Shown: positions 1 through 6,047, counted from the first letter of the stretch. The stretch: DNA of 6,363 nucleotides from Dysgonamonadaceae bacterium (GCA_031276105.1 JAISNS010000040.1:1-6363), one strand, 5' to 3'. The notes: generated by a model from the letters alone, not told the origin. Numbers and translations: made by a program.

Positions 1-1
1 A

Positions 2-556
2 ATTCATCCCAATTCCATCCTGACCGATAACTATGCGCTCGAATTTAGTCGAAGCGAAAAAGCGGAACAGGAATTAGATAAAATATTTCAGGCAGGGAAA
101 CGAAAATTTTGGGCGGAACACCTTCTGCTCTATTTCGATTGGCAACCGGTTCACCAAATCTTGCGCGAAATGGGAAAATTGGTGGAAGATAAGAAGGAAG
201 AAGAATATTTACAAGCCAAAAAATTATTGGGAATTTTCCGAAATAAAGTCAGGGAATTAGAAAATACGAGCATCAAATTCCAAAACGAGCTGCGCCGGAA
301 GGCCGTAATCTATTTCAATCAACAATTTATTGATCATTTTAATGTCCCTTTAGCTTTTGCTTTCCGGATAATCGCCTCATATTCCTTCATGTCTTCAGAG
401 ATGTCTATTGTCCCGCGCCGTTTTTCGGATTTGAGTCTTTCTCTTTCAAATCTGCGCCATACAGCGCCTTCTAAAACGGGTATGCTTCTGATTGGTATTG
501 CCATTAGTGTAAATATTTATGAAATTACTTTCGCAAAGGTATTGATTTTTTCCTGA
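2..556 (+). CDS. 3' part of an unrecognised helical protein, native stop probably lost
   Basis: This frame is open from the left edge of the window to a TGA at 554-556, so the gene begins outside. The first ~110 codons (to about 335) look genuinely coding. They are charged and helix-rich, with an amphipathic, coiled-coil-like run from about 160 to 300 (Leu/Ile spaced among Lys/Glu), and an aromatic patch including FWAEHLLLYFDW just before it. I do not recognise the family. From about 335 onward the frame runs exactly antisense to a small minus-strand gene (334-504) that has its own promoter. The last ~70 residues are low-quality, Ser/Ile-rich and probably not a native C-terminus. The likely explanation is that a deletion or insertion near 310-340 removed the original stop; a normal gene ending within the overlap is the alternative. 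Coding nature of the first part is likely; function is unknown. Confidence 0.5.
   Translation: MHPNSILTDNYALEFSRSEKAEQELDKIFQAGKRKFWAEHLLLYFDWQPVHQILREMGKLVEDKKEEEYLQAKKLLGIFRNKVRELENTSIKFQNELRRKAVIYFNQQFIDHFNVPLAFAFRIIASYSFMSSEMSIVPRRFSDLSLSLSNLRHTAPSKTGMLLIGIAISVNIYEITFAKVLIFS
257..337 (-). pseudogene. 26-codon remnant of the partner of the antitoxin-like gene
   Basis: The ATG at 337-335 overlaps the stop of the 56-aa gene (ATGA). Translation begins MINKLLIEIDYGLPAQLVL and stops at TAA 259-257. The four-base overlap is typical of translationally coupled toxin-antitoxin pairs, but 26 codons are too few for a toxin enzyme. The DNA here is also antisense to the plausible coding part of the plus-strand gene at the left end. 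I read it as the first few codons of a lost partner fused to unrelated sequence, though it could be a chance short frame. Confidence 0.3.
334..504 (-). CDS. small antitoxin-like protein (56 aa)
   Basis: A 56-residue, strongly basic protein starting MAIPIRSIPVLEG and ending in a Lys-rich helix (IIRKAKAKGTLK). The IPIRSIPVLEG start recalls small Bacteroidota proteins encoded just upstream of a partner with a 4-nt overlap and described as antitoxin-like; this is from memory and not verified. A good Bacteroidota promoter lies 30 nt upstream (TACCTTTG at 541-534, TTG at 564-562, 20 nt spacing), which supports a real gene although it is antisense to a longer plus-strand frame. No Shine-Dalgarno sequence is seen, and the leader is AT-rich, as usual in this phylum. 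Its TGA overlaps the ATG of a following ORF (ATGA at 337-334), the layout of a coupled pair, but that partner stops after 26 codons. It may be an orphan left from a broken module, or a small protein of other function. Confidence 0.6.
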   Translation of the reverse strand: MAIPIRSIPVLEGAVWRRFERERLKSEKRRGTIDISEDMKEYEAIIRKAKAKGTLK

Positions 557-564
557 TAACCCAA
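534..564 (-). promoter_or_regulatory. Bacteroidota-type promoter for the 56-aa gene
   Basis: On the minus strand a TTG at 564-562 is followed after 20 nt by TACCTTTG at 541-534, matching the -33/-7 consensus (TTTG, 19-21 nt, TAnnTTTG) of the Bacteroidota primary sigma factor. The start codon lies 29 nt further on. Confidence 0.7.
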
Positions 565-675
565 CACCTTCTTCCTTTATGCCAAACGATGACTTATAAC
601 GACACATATAGTCATTCTATTGACATACAGTTGCATGCTTTATTTTTCGATATACTTTTGAGCCGTAAAAACAAA

Positions 676-765
676 TTATTCATTATATGCTGGTTTTGAG
701 CTTTCTCCTTTTGCAAAATTCAGTAGTTTACGTATTTTGGCCTCCCTTGTTTCATTGCTATTCAT
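676..765 (-). CDS. very short ORF (29 aa) coupled to the 70-aa gene
   Basis: The ATG at 765-763 overlaps the stop of the preceding 70-aa frame by four bases (ATGA), and the frame ends at TAA 678-676. The product starts MNSNETREAKIRKLL and is basic and helix-prone. The overlap and a coding-like composition are the only support. It may be the beginning of a truncated gene, since the downstream DNA (557-675) is AT-rich and I see no ORF, RNA gene or convincing terminator in it. No family recognised. Confidence 0.3.
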   Translation of the reverse strand: MNSNETREAKIRKLLNFAKGESSKPAYNE

Positions 766-974
766 CTGTCTGTTTGCTTAATTGGTTTAACCTTATTACG
801 CGCTCGGTAATCTCTTTTATTGCCATTGCTTAATAATTTCTCCAAAGTTCCGTATTCGGCTTGTATTTGAGCCTCAATGCTTATGGATTGTTGTTTTGGT
901 AATGTGTATTGCATTAACCGCTCAAATATCATTAAGCGTTCTTTGGCTTCTAATTGCTTCAAATCCCTTTTCAT
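762..974 (-). CDS. small protein (70 aa), possibly a phage terminase small subunit fragment
   Basis: A 70-residue basic protein with a dense helical centre: KERLMIFERLMQYTLPKQQ, then IEAQIQAEYGTLEKLL. The pattern of a helix ending in LPKQQ and followed by an EAQIQAEY helix reminds me of a conserved stretch in Bacteroidota phage proteins near the terminase genes, where the protein is longer; this is memory-based and weak. The N-terminal DNA-binding part such a protein would have is absent, because an in-frame TAA lies 30 nt before the ATG. The stop overlaps the start of a second short ORF (ATGA at 765-762). Upstream on the same strand TACCTTTC (1044-1037) is one base off the -7 consensus, with no clear -33. 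It may be a prophage remnant or an intact small gene of unknown role. Confidence 0.45.
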   Translation of the reverse strand: MKRDLKQLEAKERLMIFERLMQYTLPKQQSISIEAQIQAEYGTLEKLLSNGNKRDYRARNKVKPIKQTDR

Positions 975-1027
975 TTGGGAAAGGTTGTTGTTTATTAACT
1001 CATGTTAGGCAACATCCGGTTTAGTCT

Positions 1028-1145
1028 CCTTTTCCTGAAAGGTAAAATTTTCATAACCACGGGTCATCGACCCGTGGCAGGGAAGAGAAAAGAGTCGTTT
1101 CTGACATTCATGAAAGCCCATCGCCGGCTGAACATTCAACGGCGA
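1028..1145. repeat. cluster of three hairpins, likely an interspersed palindromic (REP-like) element
   Basis: Three inverted repeats lie within 118 bp between two minus-strand genes. The strongest, 1057-1077, is a perfect 9-bp GC-rich stem (CCACGGGTC / GACCCGTGG) around a 3-nt loop. At 1121-1145 a 6-bp stem (TCGCCG / CGGCGA) continues imperfectly inward. At 1028-1042 there is a weaker 5-bp stem (CCTTT / AAAGG). None is followed by a convincing T-run on either strand, so a simple rho-independent terminator is not the best reading. The GC-rich stems stand out from the AT-rich surroundings and resemble mobile palindromic repeats, of the kind mobilised by REP-associated transposases, scattered between Bacteroidota genes. 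The single copy here cannot prove repetition. The 1121-1145 hairpin could also protect the 3' end of the phosphopantetheinyl transferase mRNA, which stops 17 nt before it. Confidence 0.5.
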
Positions 1146-1162
1146 GAGGGAAGAAAGAATAT

Positions 1163-1888
1163 TCAGATATAAGTCAGAACATAATCTTCGTGTACATAAT
1201 AGTTGATTGTGAACAGGTTTTGTTTTCCGGTTCGCGTTTCGTAGGCCTGAAAACTTCCCCATTCATACAAAAGCGGTTCGAAAGCTTGGATGTGCAGTTG
1301 GGATTTAAATTCGACGCTTGTTTCGTTTAATATTTTGAACATGGATTCTTTAGCCGACCAATGGAGTAATAAATGAACCAATTCCTGATTTTTGGACAGG
1401 GCTTTTTCTTCTTCTTCGCTCATAAACCGGGAATAAATATTTTTCACCCGTGGAGCGATTTTTTCAATGTCGATAGCTGTTTCTTTTTCCTTGTTCAGGC
1501 ATACCGCTACATAGCCTTTCGTGTGGCTGATGCCGATATAGTGGGATTTATCTGCCAAATAAGGCTTTCCGGAAGGTTGATAAAGGATTTCTTTTTCTTC
1601 GCCGGTTAATTCTTTCACTAAAATCCGGACGGATAGCCATTCTTGCCGGCGGTGTTCCGTCATTTTTTCAAGGAAAGGGAGATACCGGTCTTTATATGTC
1701 AATTGATTCAGAAGCGATTCGGAATCTTGCAGAATCGCTTTTATGCCAACGACGCATTGGTTTTTGTAAAACGTATAAACTTGGGATTTTATTTCCCTGT
1801 TTTTCATAATTTTCTCATTGATAGCGTCCTGCCATAAAATGACATTGTCGTTGTATTCAAAATCGTCTTTTCTATTCCTGTATTCCAT
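1163..1888 (-). CDS. 4'-phosphopantetheinyl transferase (Sfp/AcpT-like)
   Basis: Moves the 4'-phosphopantetheine arm of CoA onto the conserved Ser of acyl or peptidyl carrier proteins; a cytoplasmic Mg-dependent enzyme. In the 241-aa reading, the superfamily signatures are present in order: RRQEWLSVR (80-88), PSGKPYL (105-111), ISHT with His122, AIDIEKI with Asp140 and Glu142 as metal ligands, and WSAKESMFK (177-185) with Lys180/Glu181. These cover both pseudo-domains of an Sfp-type protein. The start is uncertain. ATG at 1888 lies about 20 nt from a TATTTTTG box, leaving a very short leader, whereas ATG at 1807 (Met28) would give 214 aa, nearer the usual 200-230, and skips a hydrophilic extension. 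The gene diverges from the GH97 gene across 100 bp. No polyketide, peptide-synthetase or fatty-acid genes are adjacent, so its carrier-protein target cannot be inferred; it may be the housekeeping enzyme. Confidence 0.93.
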   Translation of the reverse strand: MEYRNRKDDFEYNDNVILWQDAINEKIMKNREIKSQVYTFYKNQCVVGIKAILQDSESLLNQLTYKDRYLPFLEKMTEHRRQEWLSVRILVKELTGEEKEILYQPSGKPYLADKSHYIGISHTKGYVAVCLNKEKETAIDIEKIAPRVKNIYSRFMSEEEEKALSKNQELVHLLLHWSAKESMFKILNETSVEFKSQLHIQAFEPLLYEWGSFQAYETRTGKQNLFTINYYVHEDYVLTYI

Positions 1889-1908
1889 CTGCGGTAAAAA
1901 ATTTAGGG

Positions 1909-1916
1909 CAAAAATA
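1909..1916 (-). promoter_or_regulatory. -7 box of the phosphopantetheinyl transferase promoter
   Basis: TATTTTTG on the minus strand matches TAnnTTTG. No TTG is present at the expected -33 spacing. Transcription would begin about 1902, some 14 nt before the ATG at 1888-1886. Confidence 0.5.
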
Positions 1917-1952
1917 GATAATTGTAATGGATTTTATAGTGAAAAAAAATCT

Positions 1953-1960
1953 TATCTTTG
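1953..1960 (+). promoter_or_regulatory. -7 box of the GH97-Nudix promoter
   Basis: TATCTTTG matches the Bacteroidota -7 consensus exactly. The -33 region (about 1930) has only a T-rich GGATTTT, no clear TTTG. The predicted transcript start is about 1967, leaving a leader of ~22 nt that is AT-rich and lacks a Shine-Dalgarno sequence. The box lies 36 bp from the divergent promoter's -7 box, so the two upstream elements overlap. Confidence 0.6.
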
Positions 1961-1988
1961 CTGTTCATTAATAATTATTATTAAAAAT

Positions 1989-3986
1989 ATGAAAAAACAA
2001 GTTTTCTTATTCGTGTTATCAGTTCTTTTTTGCAACTCCGTTGCATTGGCTCAGAAAAATTTCACATTAAATTCTCCCGACGGCGCTTTATCCGTTCAAA
2101 TTACCGTAGGCGACGATGTGCGTTACACAGTTGATCATCAAGGAGATGCAATGATTGCTTCTTCGCCGGTTTCATTAAATCTCGGTCGGGGGAAAGTTGT
2201 TGGTAAAAATACGCGTTTAAAAAAGTCTTATATGCGCGAAGTTAACGAAGCCATTCTCGCACAGGTGTATAAAAAGAAGCAAATCGTGAATCATTACAAC
2301 GAGCGGGTATTTGAGTTTGCAGATGGATTCGGTTTAATTTTCCGCGCTTATAACGACGGGATTGCTTACCGTTTTGTTTCGGCTTTGAAACAAGCCTTTG
2401 TGGTAGAATCGGAAGAGGCTGTTTTTAATTTTCCTTCCGATGCCAAAGCTTATATTCCTTATGTGCGAGACATAAAAGAATCGTTGGAAGCTCAATTTTT
2501 TAATTCGTTCGAGAACACTTATTCTTATATTTCCTTATCGGAATGGGACGAAAAGCGTTTGGCATTTGCCCCGGTTTTGATTGAAGGCGCTCAAGGTAAA
2601 AAAGTTTGCATTACGGACGCCGATTTGTTGAATTATCCGGGAATGTTTTTGTACAAAGGCGATACGGCGAATGGTCTGAAAGGTGTTTTTGCGCCTTATC
2701 CGAAAGATATCCGGCAGGGCGGACATGATTTATTACAGGGCTTAGTTCAATCGCGCGAATCGTATATCGCTCGCTGTGAAGGTAAAATACAATTTCCATG
2801 GCGGGCGATTATTGTTTCTGCGAAAGACGGAGACTTGGCCGACAGCGATATGATTTACAAATTGGCGTCGCCCAATCCCGATGGCGCTGATTTTTCGTGG
2901 ATAAAACCGGGCAAAGTGGCGTGGGACTGGTGGAACGACTGGAATTTATACCATGTCGATTTCAAAGCCGGAGTCAATAACCAAACGTATAAGTATTACA
3001 TTGATTTTGCTTCTGAAAACGGGATTGAATATGTGATTTTAGATGCAGGCTGGTCGGTTAACCGGCAGACAGATCTGTATCAGGTGGTACCGGAAATTGA
3101 TTTGAAAGAATTAGTTGCTTATGCCGGCAAACGGAACGTCGGATTGATACTCTGGGCCGGTTATTACGCTTTTAGCAAAGATGTGGAAGGTATTTGCAAG
3201 CATTATTCTGAAATGGGAATTAAAGGCTTCAAGGTTGATTTCATGGACAGGGACGATCAGTTGATTGTCGAATTTCTTGCAGATGCCTCCCGAATTGCTG
3301 CTAAATACCATTTAATGCTTGATTTCCATGGGGTTTATAAGCCGACGGGATTGCAGAGGACATTTCCGAATGTGGTTAATTTTGAAGGGGTTCACGGCTT
3401 GGAACAGTTGAAATGGAGCGCTACCTGCGATCAGGTAACATACGACGTTACGATTCCTTTTATCCGAATGGTGGCCGGCCCCATGGATTATACGCAGGGA
3501 GCGATGCGGAATGCAAGCAAAGATAATTACCGTCCGGTTTATAACGAAGCTATGAGTCAGGGTACCCGTTGCCATCAATTAGCTGAATATGTGATATTTG
3601 AATCGCCGTTGAACATGCTTTGCGACAGTCCGTCCAATTACAAGGAAGAACCGGAATGTACCGCTTTTATTGCTTCTGTTCCAACGGTCTGGGATCGTAC
3701 GATTGTGCTCAATGGAAGGGTAGGGGAGTATGTAACGATTGCCCGTCAAAAAGATGGCGTATGGTATGTCGGTTCATTAACCGGCTGGACGTCGCGAACC
3801 GTGGATTTGGATTTGTCTTTTCTCGGGGAAGGCAATTTTCAGGCCGAAATTTTCCGGGACGGCGTCAATGCCGATAAGGTTGCTCGCGATTATAAGAAAG
3901 AAACCCTTTTGATTCCATTAGACCGTAAAATATCCGTCATCCTCGCTTCCGGAGGTGGTTGCGTGATGAAAATTACCCGTATGTAA
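1989..3986 (+). CDS. secreted glycoside hydrolase family 97 alpha-glycosidase
   Basis: Hydrolyses alpha-linked galactosides or glucosides, probably in the periplasm. The 665-aa product starts with a signal peptide (MKK, hydrophobic core 5-20, likely cleavage after VALA at residue 21, no lipobox). ATG 1989 is chosen because it gives this signal peptide and sits ~29 nt after the promoter box; the upstream in-frame extension lies in promoter DNA. GH97 architecture is complete: N-terminal beta-sandwich (~23-295), (beta/alpha)8 barrel (~300-560, with VAWDWWNDWN and VILDAGW), C-terminal beta-sandwich (~565-662). In GIKGFKVDFMDRDDQ, Asp417 corresponds to the nucleophile of the retaining GH97 branch (studied in a Bacteroides alpha-galactosidase) rather than the inverting SusB branch. 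Glu466 or Glu472 in NFEGVHGLE is the likely acid/base. No SusC/SusD or other carbohydrate gene adjoins, so the substrate is open. Family assignment is firm; galactosidase activity is an inference. Confidence 0.96.
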   Translation: MKKQVFLFVLSVLFCNSVALAQKNFTLNSPDGALSVQITVGDDVRYTVDHQGDAMIASSPVSLNLGRGKVVGKNTRLKKSYMREVNEAILAQVYKKKQIVNHYNERVFEFADGFGLIFRAYNDGIAYRFVSALKQAFVVESEEAVFNFPSDAKAYIPYVRDIKESLEAQFFNSFENTYSYISLSEWDEKRLAFAPVLIEGAQGKKVCITDADLLNYPGMFLYKGDTANGLKGVFAPYPKDIRQGGHDLLQGLVQSRESYIARCEGKIQFPWRAIIVSAKDGDLADSDMIYKLASPNPDGADFSWIKPGKVAWDWWNDWNLYHVDFKAGVNNQTYKYYIDFASENGIEYVILDAGWSVNRQTDLYQVVPEIDLKELVAYAGKRNVGLILWAGYYAFSKDVEGICKHYSEMGIKGFKVDFMDRDDQLIVEFLADASRIAAKYHLMLDFHGVYKPTGLQRTFPNVVNFEGVHGLEQLKWSATCDQVTYDVTIPFIRMVAGPMDYTQGAMRNASKDNYRPVYNEAMSQGTRCHQLAEYVIFESPLNMLCDSPSNYKEEPECTAFIASVPTVWDRTIVLNGRVGEYVTIARQKDGVWYVGSLTGWTSRTVDLDLSFLGEGNFQAEIFRDGVNADKVARDYKKETLLIPLDRKISVILASGGGCVMKITRM

Positions 3987-3994
3987 CAAATCTT

Positions 3995-4555
3995 GTGGAT
4001 GAATTATTTCCTTTGGTTAACAATAATGGCGAAGTAACCGGATGCGCTACCCGGAATGAATGTCATAGCGGAAGCAAGTTACTGCATCCGGTAGTTCATT
4101 TGCATGTCTTTAATAAAAAAGGAGAAATACTCTTGCAAAAGCGTTCCATGAATAAAGATATACAACCGGGAAAATGGGATACGTCGGTAGGCGGTCATGT
4201 TGATTATGGCGAAACTGTTGAGGAAGCATTGTTTAGAGAGGTCAGGGAAGAATTAGGTATTATTTCGTTTGTTCCCCAGTTTGTTTGTTCCTATATCTTT
4301 GAATCGGAAGTAGAAAGGGAATTAGTTTATGCGCACATGACAATCGTAGAAACTTCGATTCATTTTAATCCGGACGAAATTGACGAAGTCCGCTTCTGGA
4401 CAACGGAAGAGATAGAAGAGAGCTGGGGAAAAGGGGTGTTTACGCCTAATTTTGAAGGAGAATGGAGAAAAATTCAGTTATATACGTTTAGCAAACAAAA
4501 TCAAACGACGTTCGGTTCAGGAATGCCACCGTTTTGTGAATTTCCTTGTACATAA
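3995..4555 (+). CDS. Nudix hydrolase, IPP isomerase-like subgroup (YfcD type)
   Basis: Hydrolyses a nucleoside-diphosphate-linked or related diphosphate substrate; the true substrate is unknown. The Nudix box is complete at residues 67-89 of the 186-aa reading (GHVDYGE, then REVREELGI, with Glu82, Glu85 and Glu86 as metal ligands). The lead-in SGSKLLHPVVHLHVF and QPGKWDTSVGGH is typical of the YfcD-like group, which resembles IPP isomerase in fold but is not shown to isomerise. No ATG lies in frame before residue 52. GTG at 3995 gives the expected N-terminus (DELFPLVNNNGEV) and an 8-nt gap after the GH97 stop; TTG at 3959 would overlap GH97 by 28 nt. The gene is probably co-transcribed with GH97 and lacks its own promoter. 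The last ~20 residues overlap the end of convergent hutH by 68 bp and look like a non-conserved tail. Confidence 0.93.
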   Translation: MDELFPLVNNNGEVTGCATRNECHSGSKLLHPVVHLHVFNKKGEILLQKRSMNKDIQPGKWDTSVGGHVDYGETVEEALFREVREELGIISFVPQFVCSYIFESEVERELVYAHMTIVETSIHFNPDEIDEVRFWTTEEIEESWGKGVFTPNFEGEWRKIQLYTFSKQNQTTFGSGMPPFCEFPCT

Positions 4556-5990
4556 TCACATCATCCTTGATAAAAGGCGTTTCTTTGCGGTATTCGTGTA
4601 AAAAATCTTCCAAAACGGGAGATGTTTTCAATGGCCTCCGAAAATCAATTCCTTGCGCAGCATTCATCAATTCAATGGCATAAATATGTTCCAGATTGTT
4701 CAATATACGGAATAATTTGGTGGCGGCATTTGCACCCATACTGACATGATCTTCCTGTCCGTTGGACGACACAATAGAATCGCTGGAAGCGGCATAACAA
4801 TACATCTTGTTCTGACTTACCATTGATGCAGCAGCATATTGCGGAATCATAAACCCGGAATTAACACCCGGATTGGCAACCAGAAATTCGGGCAATCCGC
4901 GCAGTCCCATGATTAATTGTGCGACCCGTCTTTCGGAAATATTGCCTAACTCGGCCAATGCGTTTGCCAAAAAATCGAACGCAATCGCCAGCGGTTGCCC
5001 GTGGAAATTTCCTCCGGAAATGATTTTGTCTTGATCGGGAAAAATGGTTGGGTTATCGGTAACCGAATTGATTTCCGTCAGTAAAACCTGCGCCACATAG
5101 CGGATAGCGTCTTTGGTAGCTCCATGCACCTGAGGAATGCAACGGAAAGAATACGGATCCTGAATGTGTTCTTTTTTTTGCTCAATCAATTCGCTGCCTT
5201 TCAGCAAGCAACGGATTCGTTTTCCGGTTTCGATTTGTCCCGGATGAGGACGAATATTCTGGATGCAATCCAGAAAAGGATCGATCAAGCCGTTGAATGC
5301 TTCCAGCGAAAGGGCGGCAATTAGATCCGATTTTTTGGTAAATTCCAAAGCTTTGATTAAGGCATAGACTCCGTTGGCGCTCATAAATTGCGTACCGTTC
5401 AACAAAGCTAATCCTTCTTTACTCATCAGCTTGACCGGTTTCCAGCCAAACTCCTGCAAAACGCTCATAGCTTCCCTTTTTCTCCCCTGATAATATACGT
5501 CGCCGGCGCCAATGAGAGGAAGAAACAGATTGGCCAATGGCGCTAAATCTCCGGACGCGCCTAAGGAACCGCGATCATAAACAATCGGCATTACGTCGTT
5601 GTTGTATAAATCGAGAATTCGCTGAACGGTAATGACTTGAACGCCGCTGTGCCCCAGGGAAAGAGCGTAAGCTTTCAGAAGCATCATCAGTTTGATTATG
5701 ACGGGCGGGATTTCTTCGCCAACGCTGCAAGCATGTGATTTAACCAGATTTTCCTGCAATTTACTCAATTCGTCGGGCGAGATGGTTTTGTTGCATAACG
5801 AACCGAAACCTGTTGTGATTCCATACATTGGCGCTTCGGCGGATGCTATCTTTTTATCCAAATAATCGCGACAGCGTTGGATTCTTTCTATTGCTCCGGG
5901 AGCCAAATCCAGTTTCAGATTGTTATTGATGATTTTTTCTATGATTTCGAAGGTTAACGAACCACTTCCGATTTGATATACGTTGTTCAT
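4488..5990 (-). CDS. hutH: histidine ammonia-lyase
   Basis: Cytoplasmic tetrameric enzyme for the first step of histidine degradation: L-histidine to trans-urocanate plus ammonia. The 500-aa protein is full length for the family (~500-510). Ala145-Ser146-Gly147 in GSLGASGDLAPLA forms the MIO electrophile. Other active-site elements are Tyr56 (MYGITTGFG), His87 (SHACSVGEE), Asn199 (LLNGTQ), Tyr280/Arg283, QVHG (287-290), TDNP (311-314), Phe329 (GGNFHG) and Glu413 in QEDHVSM. His87, QEDHVSM and the NPGVNSGFMIPQ segment favour histidine over tyrosine or phenylalanine as substrate. No hutU, hutI or formimidoyltransferase gene is in the window. No TAnnTTTG box is seen in the 58 nt between the upstream tRNA and the ATG, where an AT-rich palindrome sits. 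The gene may be read through from the small-ORF/tRNA promoter. Its 3' end overlaps the convergent Nudix gene. Confidence 0.97.
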   Translation of the reverse strand: MNNVYQIGSGSLTFEIIEKIINNNLKLDLAPGAIERIQRCRDYLDKKIASAEAPMYGITTGFGSLCNKTISPDELSKLQENLVKSHACSVGEEIPPVIIKLMMLLKAYALSLGHSGVQVITVQRILDLYNNDVMPIVYDRGSLGASGDLAPLANLFLPLIGAGDVYYQGRKREAMSVLQEFGWKPVKLMSKEGLALLNGTQFMSANGVYALIKALEFTKKSDLIAALSLEAFNGLIDPFLDCIQNIRPHPGQIETGKRIRCLLKGSELIEQKKEHIQDPYSFRCIPQVHGATKDAIRYVAQVLLTEINSVTDNPTIFPDQDKIISGGNFHGQPLAIAFDFLANALAELGNISERRVAQLIMGLRGLPEFLVANPGVNSGFMIPQYAAASMVSQNKMYCYAASSDSIVSSNGQEDHVSMGANAATKLFRILNNLEHIYAIELMNAAQGIDFRRPLKTSPVLEDFLHEYRKETPFIKDDVIMYKEIHKTVAFLNRTSFDFVC

Positions 5991-6005
5991 AAAAATAAAA
6001 GTTGC

Positions 6006-6028
6006 CTAACAGTAAATTTTTACTTTAG
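6006..6028. promoter_or_regulatory. AT-rich inverted repeat just upstream of hutH
   Basis: AGTAAA (6011-6016) and TTTACT (6019-6024) form an exact 6-bp dyad with a 2-nt centre. CTAA (6006-6009) and TTAG (6025-6028) extend it with one unpaired base. It ends 16 nt from the hutH start codon. Its position and symmetry fit an operator or a leader hairpin, but in such AT-rich DNA chance is a real alternative. Confidence 0.3.
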
Positions 6029-6047
6029 CAATTGTTTAATTATAAAG

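Noticed and set aside
615..650. TTGACA followed by a T-rich box on the plus strand, resembling a sigma-70 promoter.
   Set aside because: The spacing is off, Bacteroidota do not use this consensus, and no plus-strand gene follows for over 1 kb.
987..1013. attC-like inverted repeat with GTTAGGC and TAAC boxes, suggesting an integron cassette site.
   Set aside because: It is only 27 bp, the arms pair imperfectly, and there is no second site or integrase. The resemblance to the GTTRRRY core is likely chance.
1005..1262. 85-aa minus-strand frame overlapping the 3' end of the phosphopantetheinyl transferase.
   Set aside because: It overlaps a well-supported gene in another frame, runs through the hairpin repeats and has no coding-like composition.
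1373..1837. Two plus-strand frames (1373-1609 and 1643-1837) inside the phosphopantetheinyl transferase.
   Set aside because: Phe-rich antisense shadows of a gene with clear enzyme motifs.
1818..1988. In-frame N-terminal extension of GH97 up to 1818.
   Set aside because: It would start inside the divergent gene and translate through the promoter; the signal peptide begins exactly at the ATG at 1989.
3620..3877. 85-aa plus-strand frame within GH97.
   Set aside because: Alternative-frame shadow of a conserved C-terminal domain.
5124..5324. 66-aa plus-strand frame antisense to hutH.
   Set aside because: Antisense shadow; no promoter box and no recognisable features.
1003..6011. An exact 11-bp inverted repeat (TGTTAGGCAAC at 1003-1013, its complement at 6001-6011) flanking the PPTase-to-hutH block, next to a tRNA.
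   Set aside because: Several 11-bp matches are expected by chance in 6.3 kb, and the enclosed genes look like ordinary chromosome, not an integrated element.
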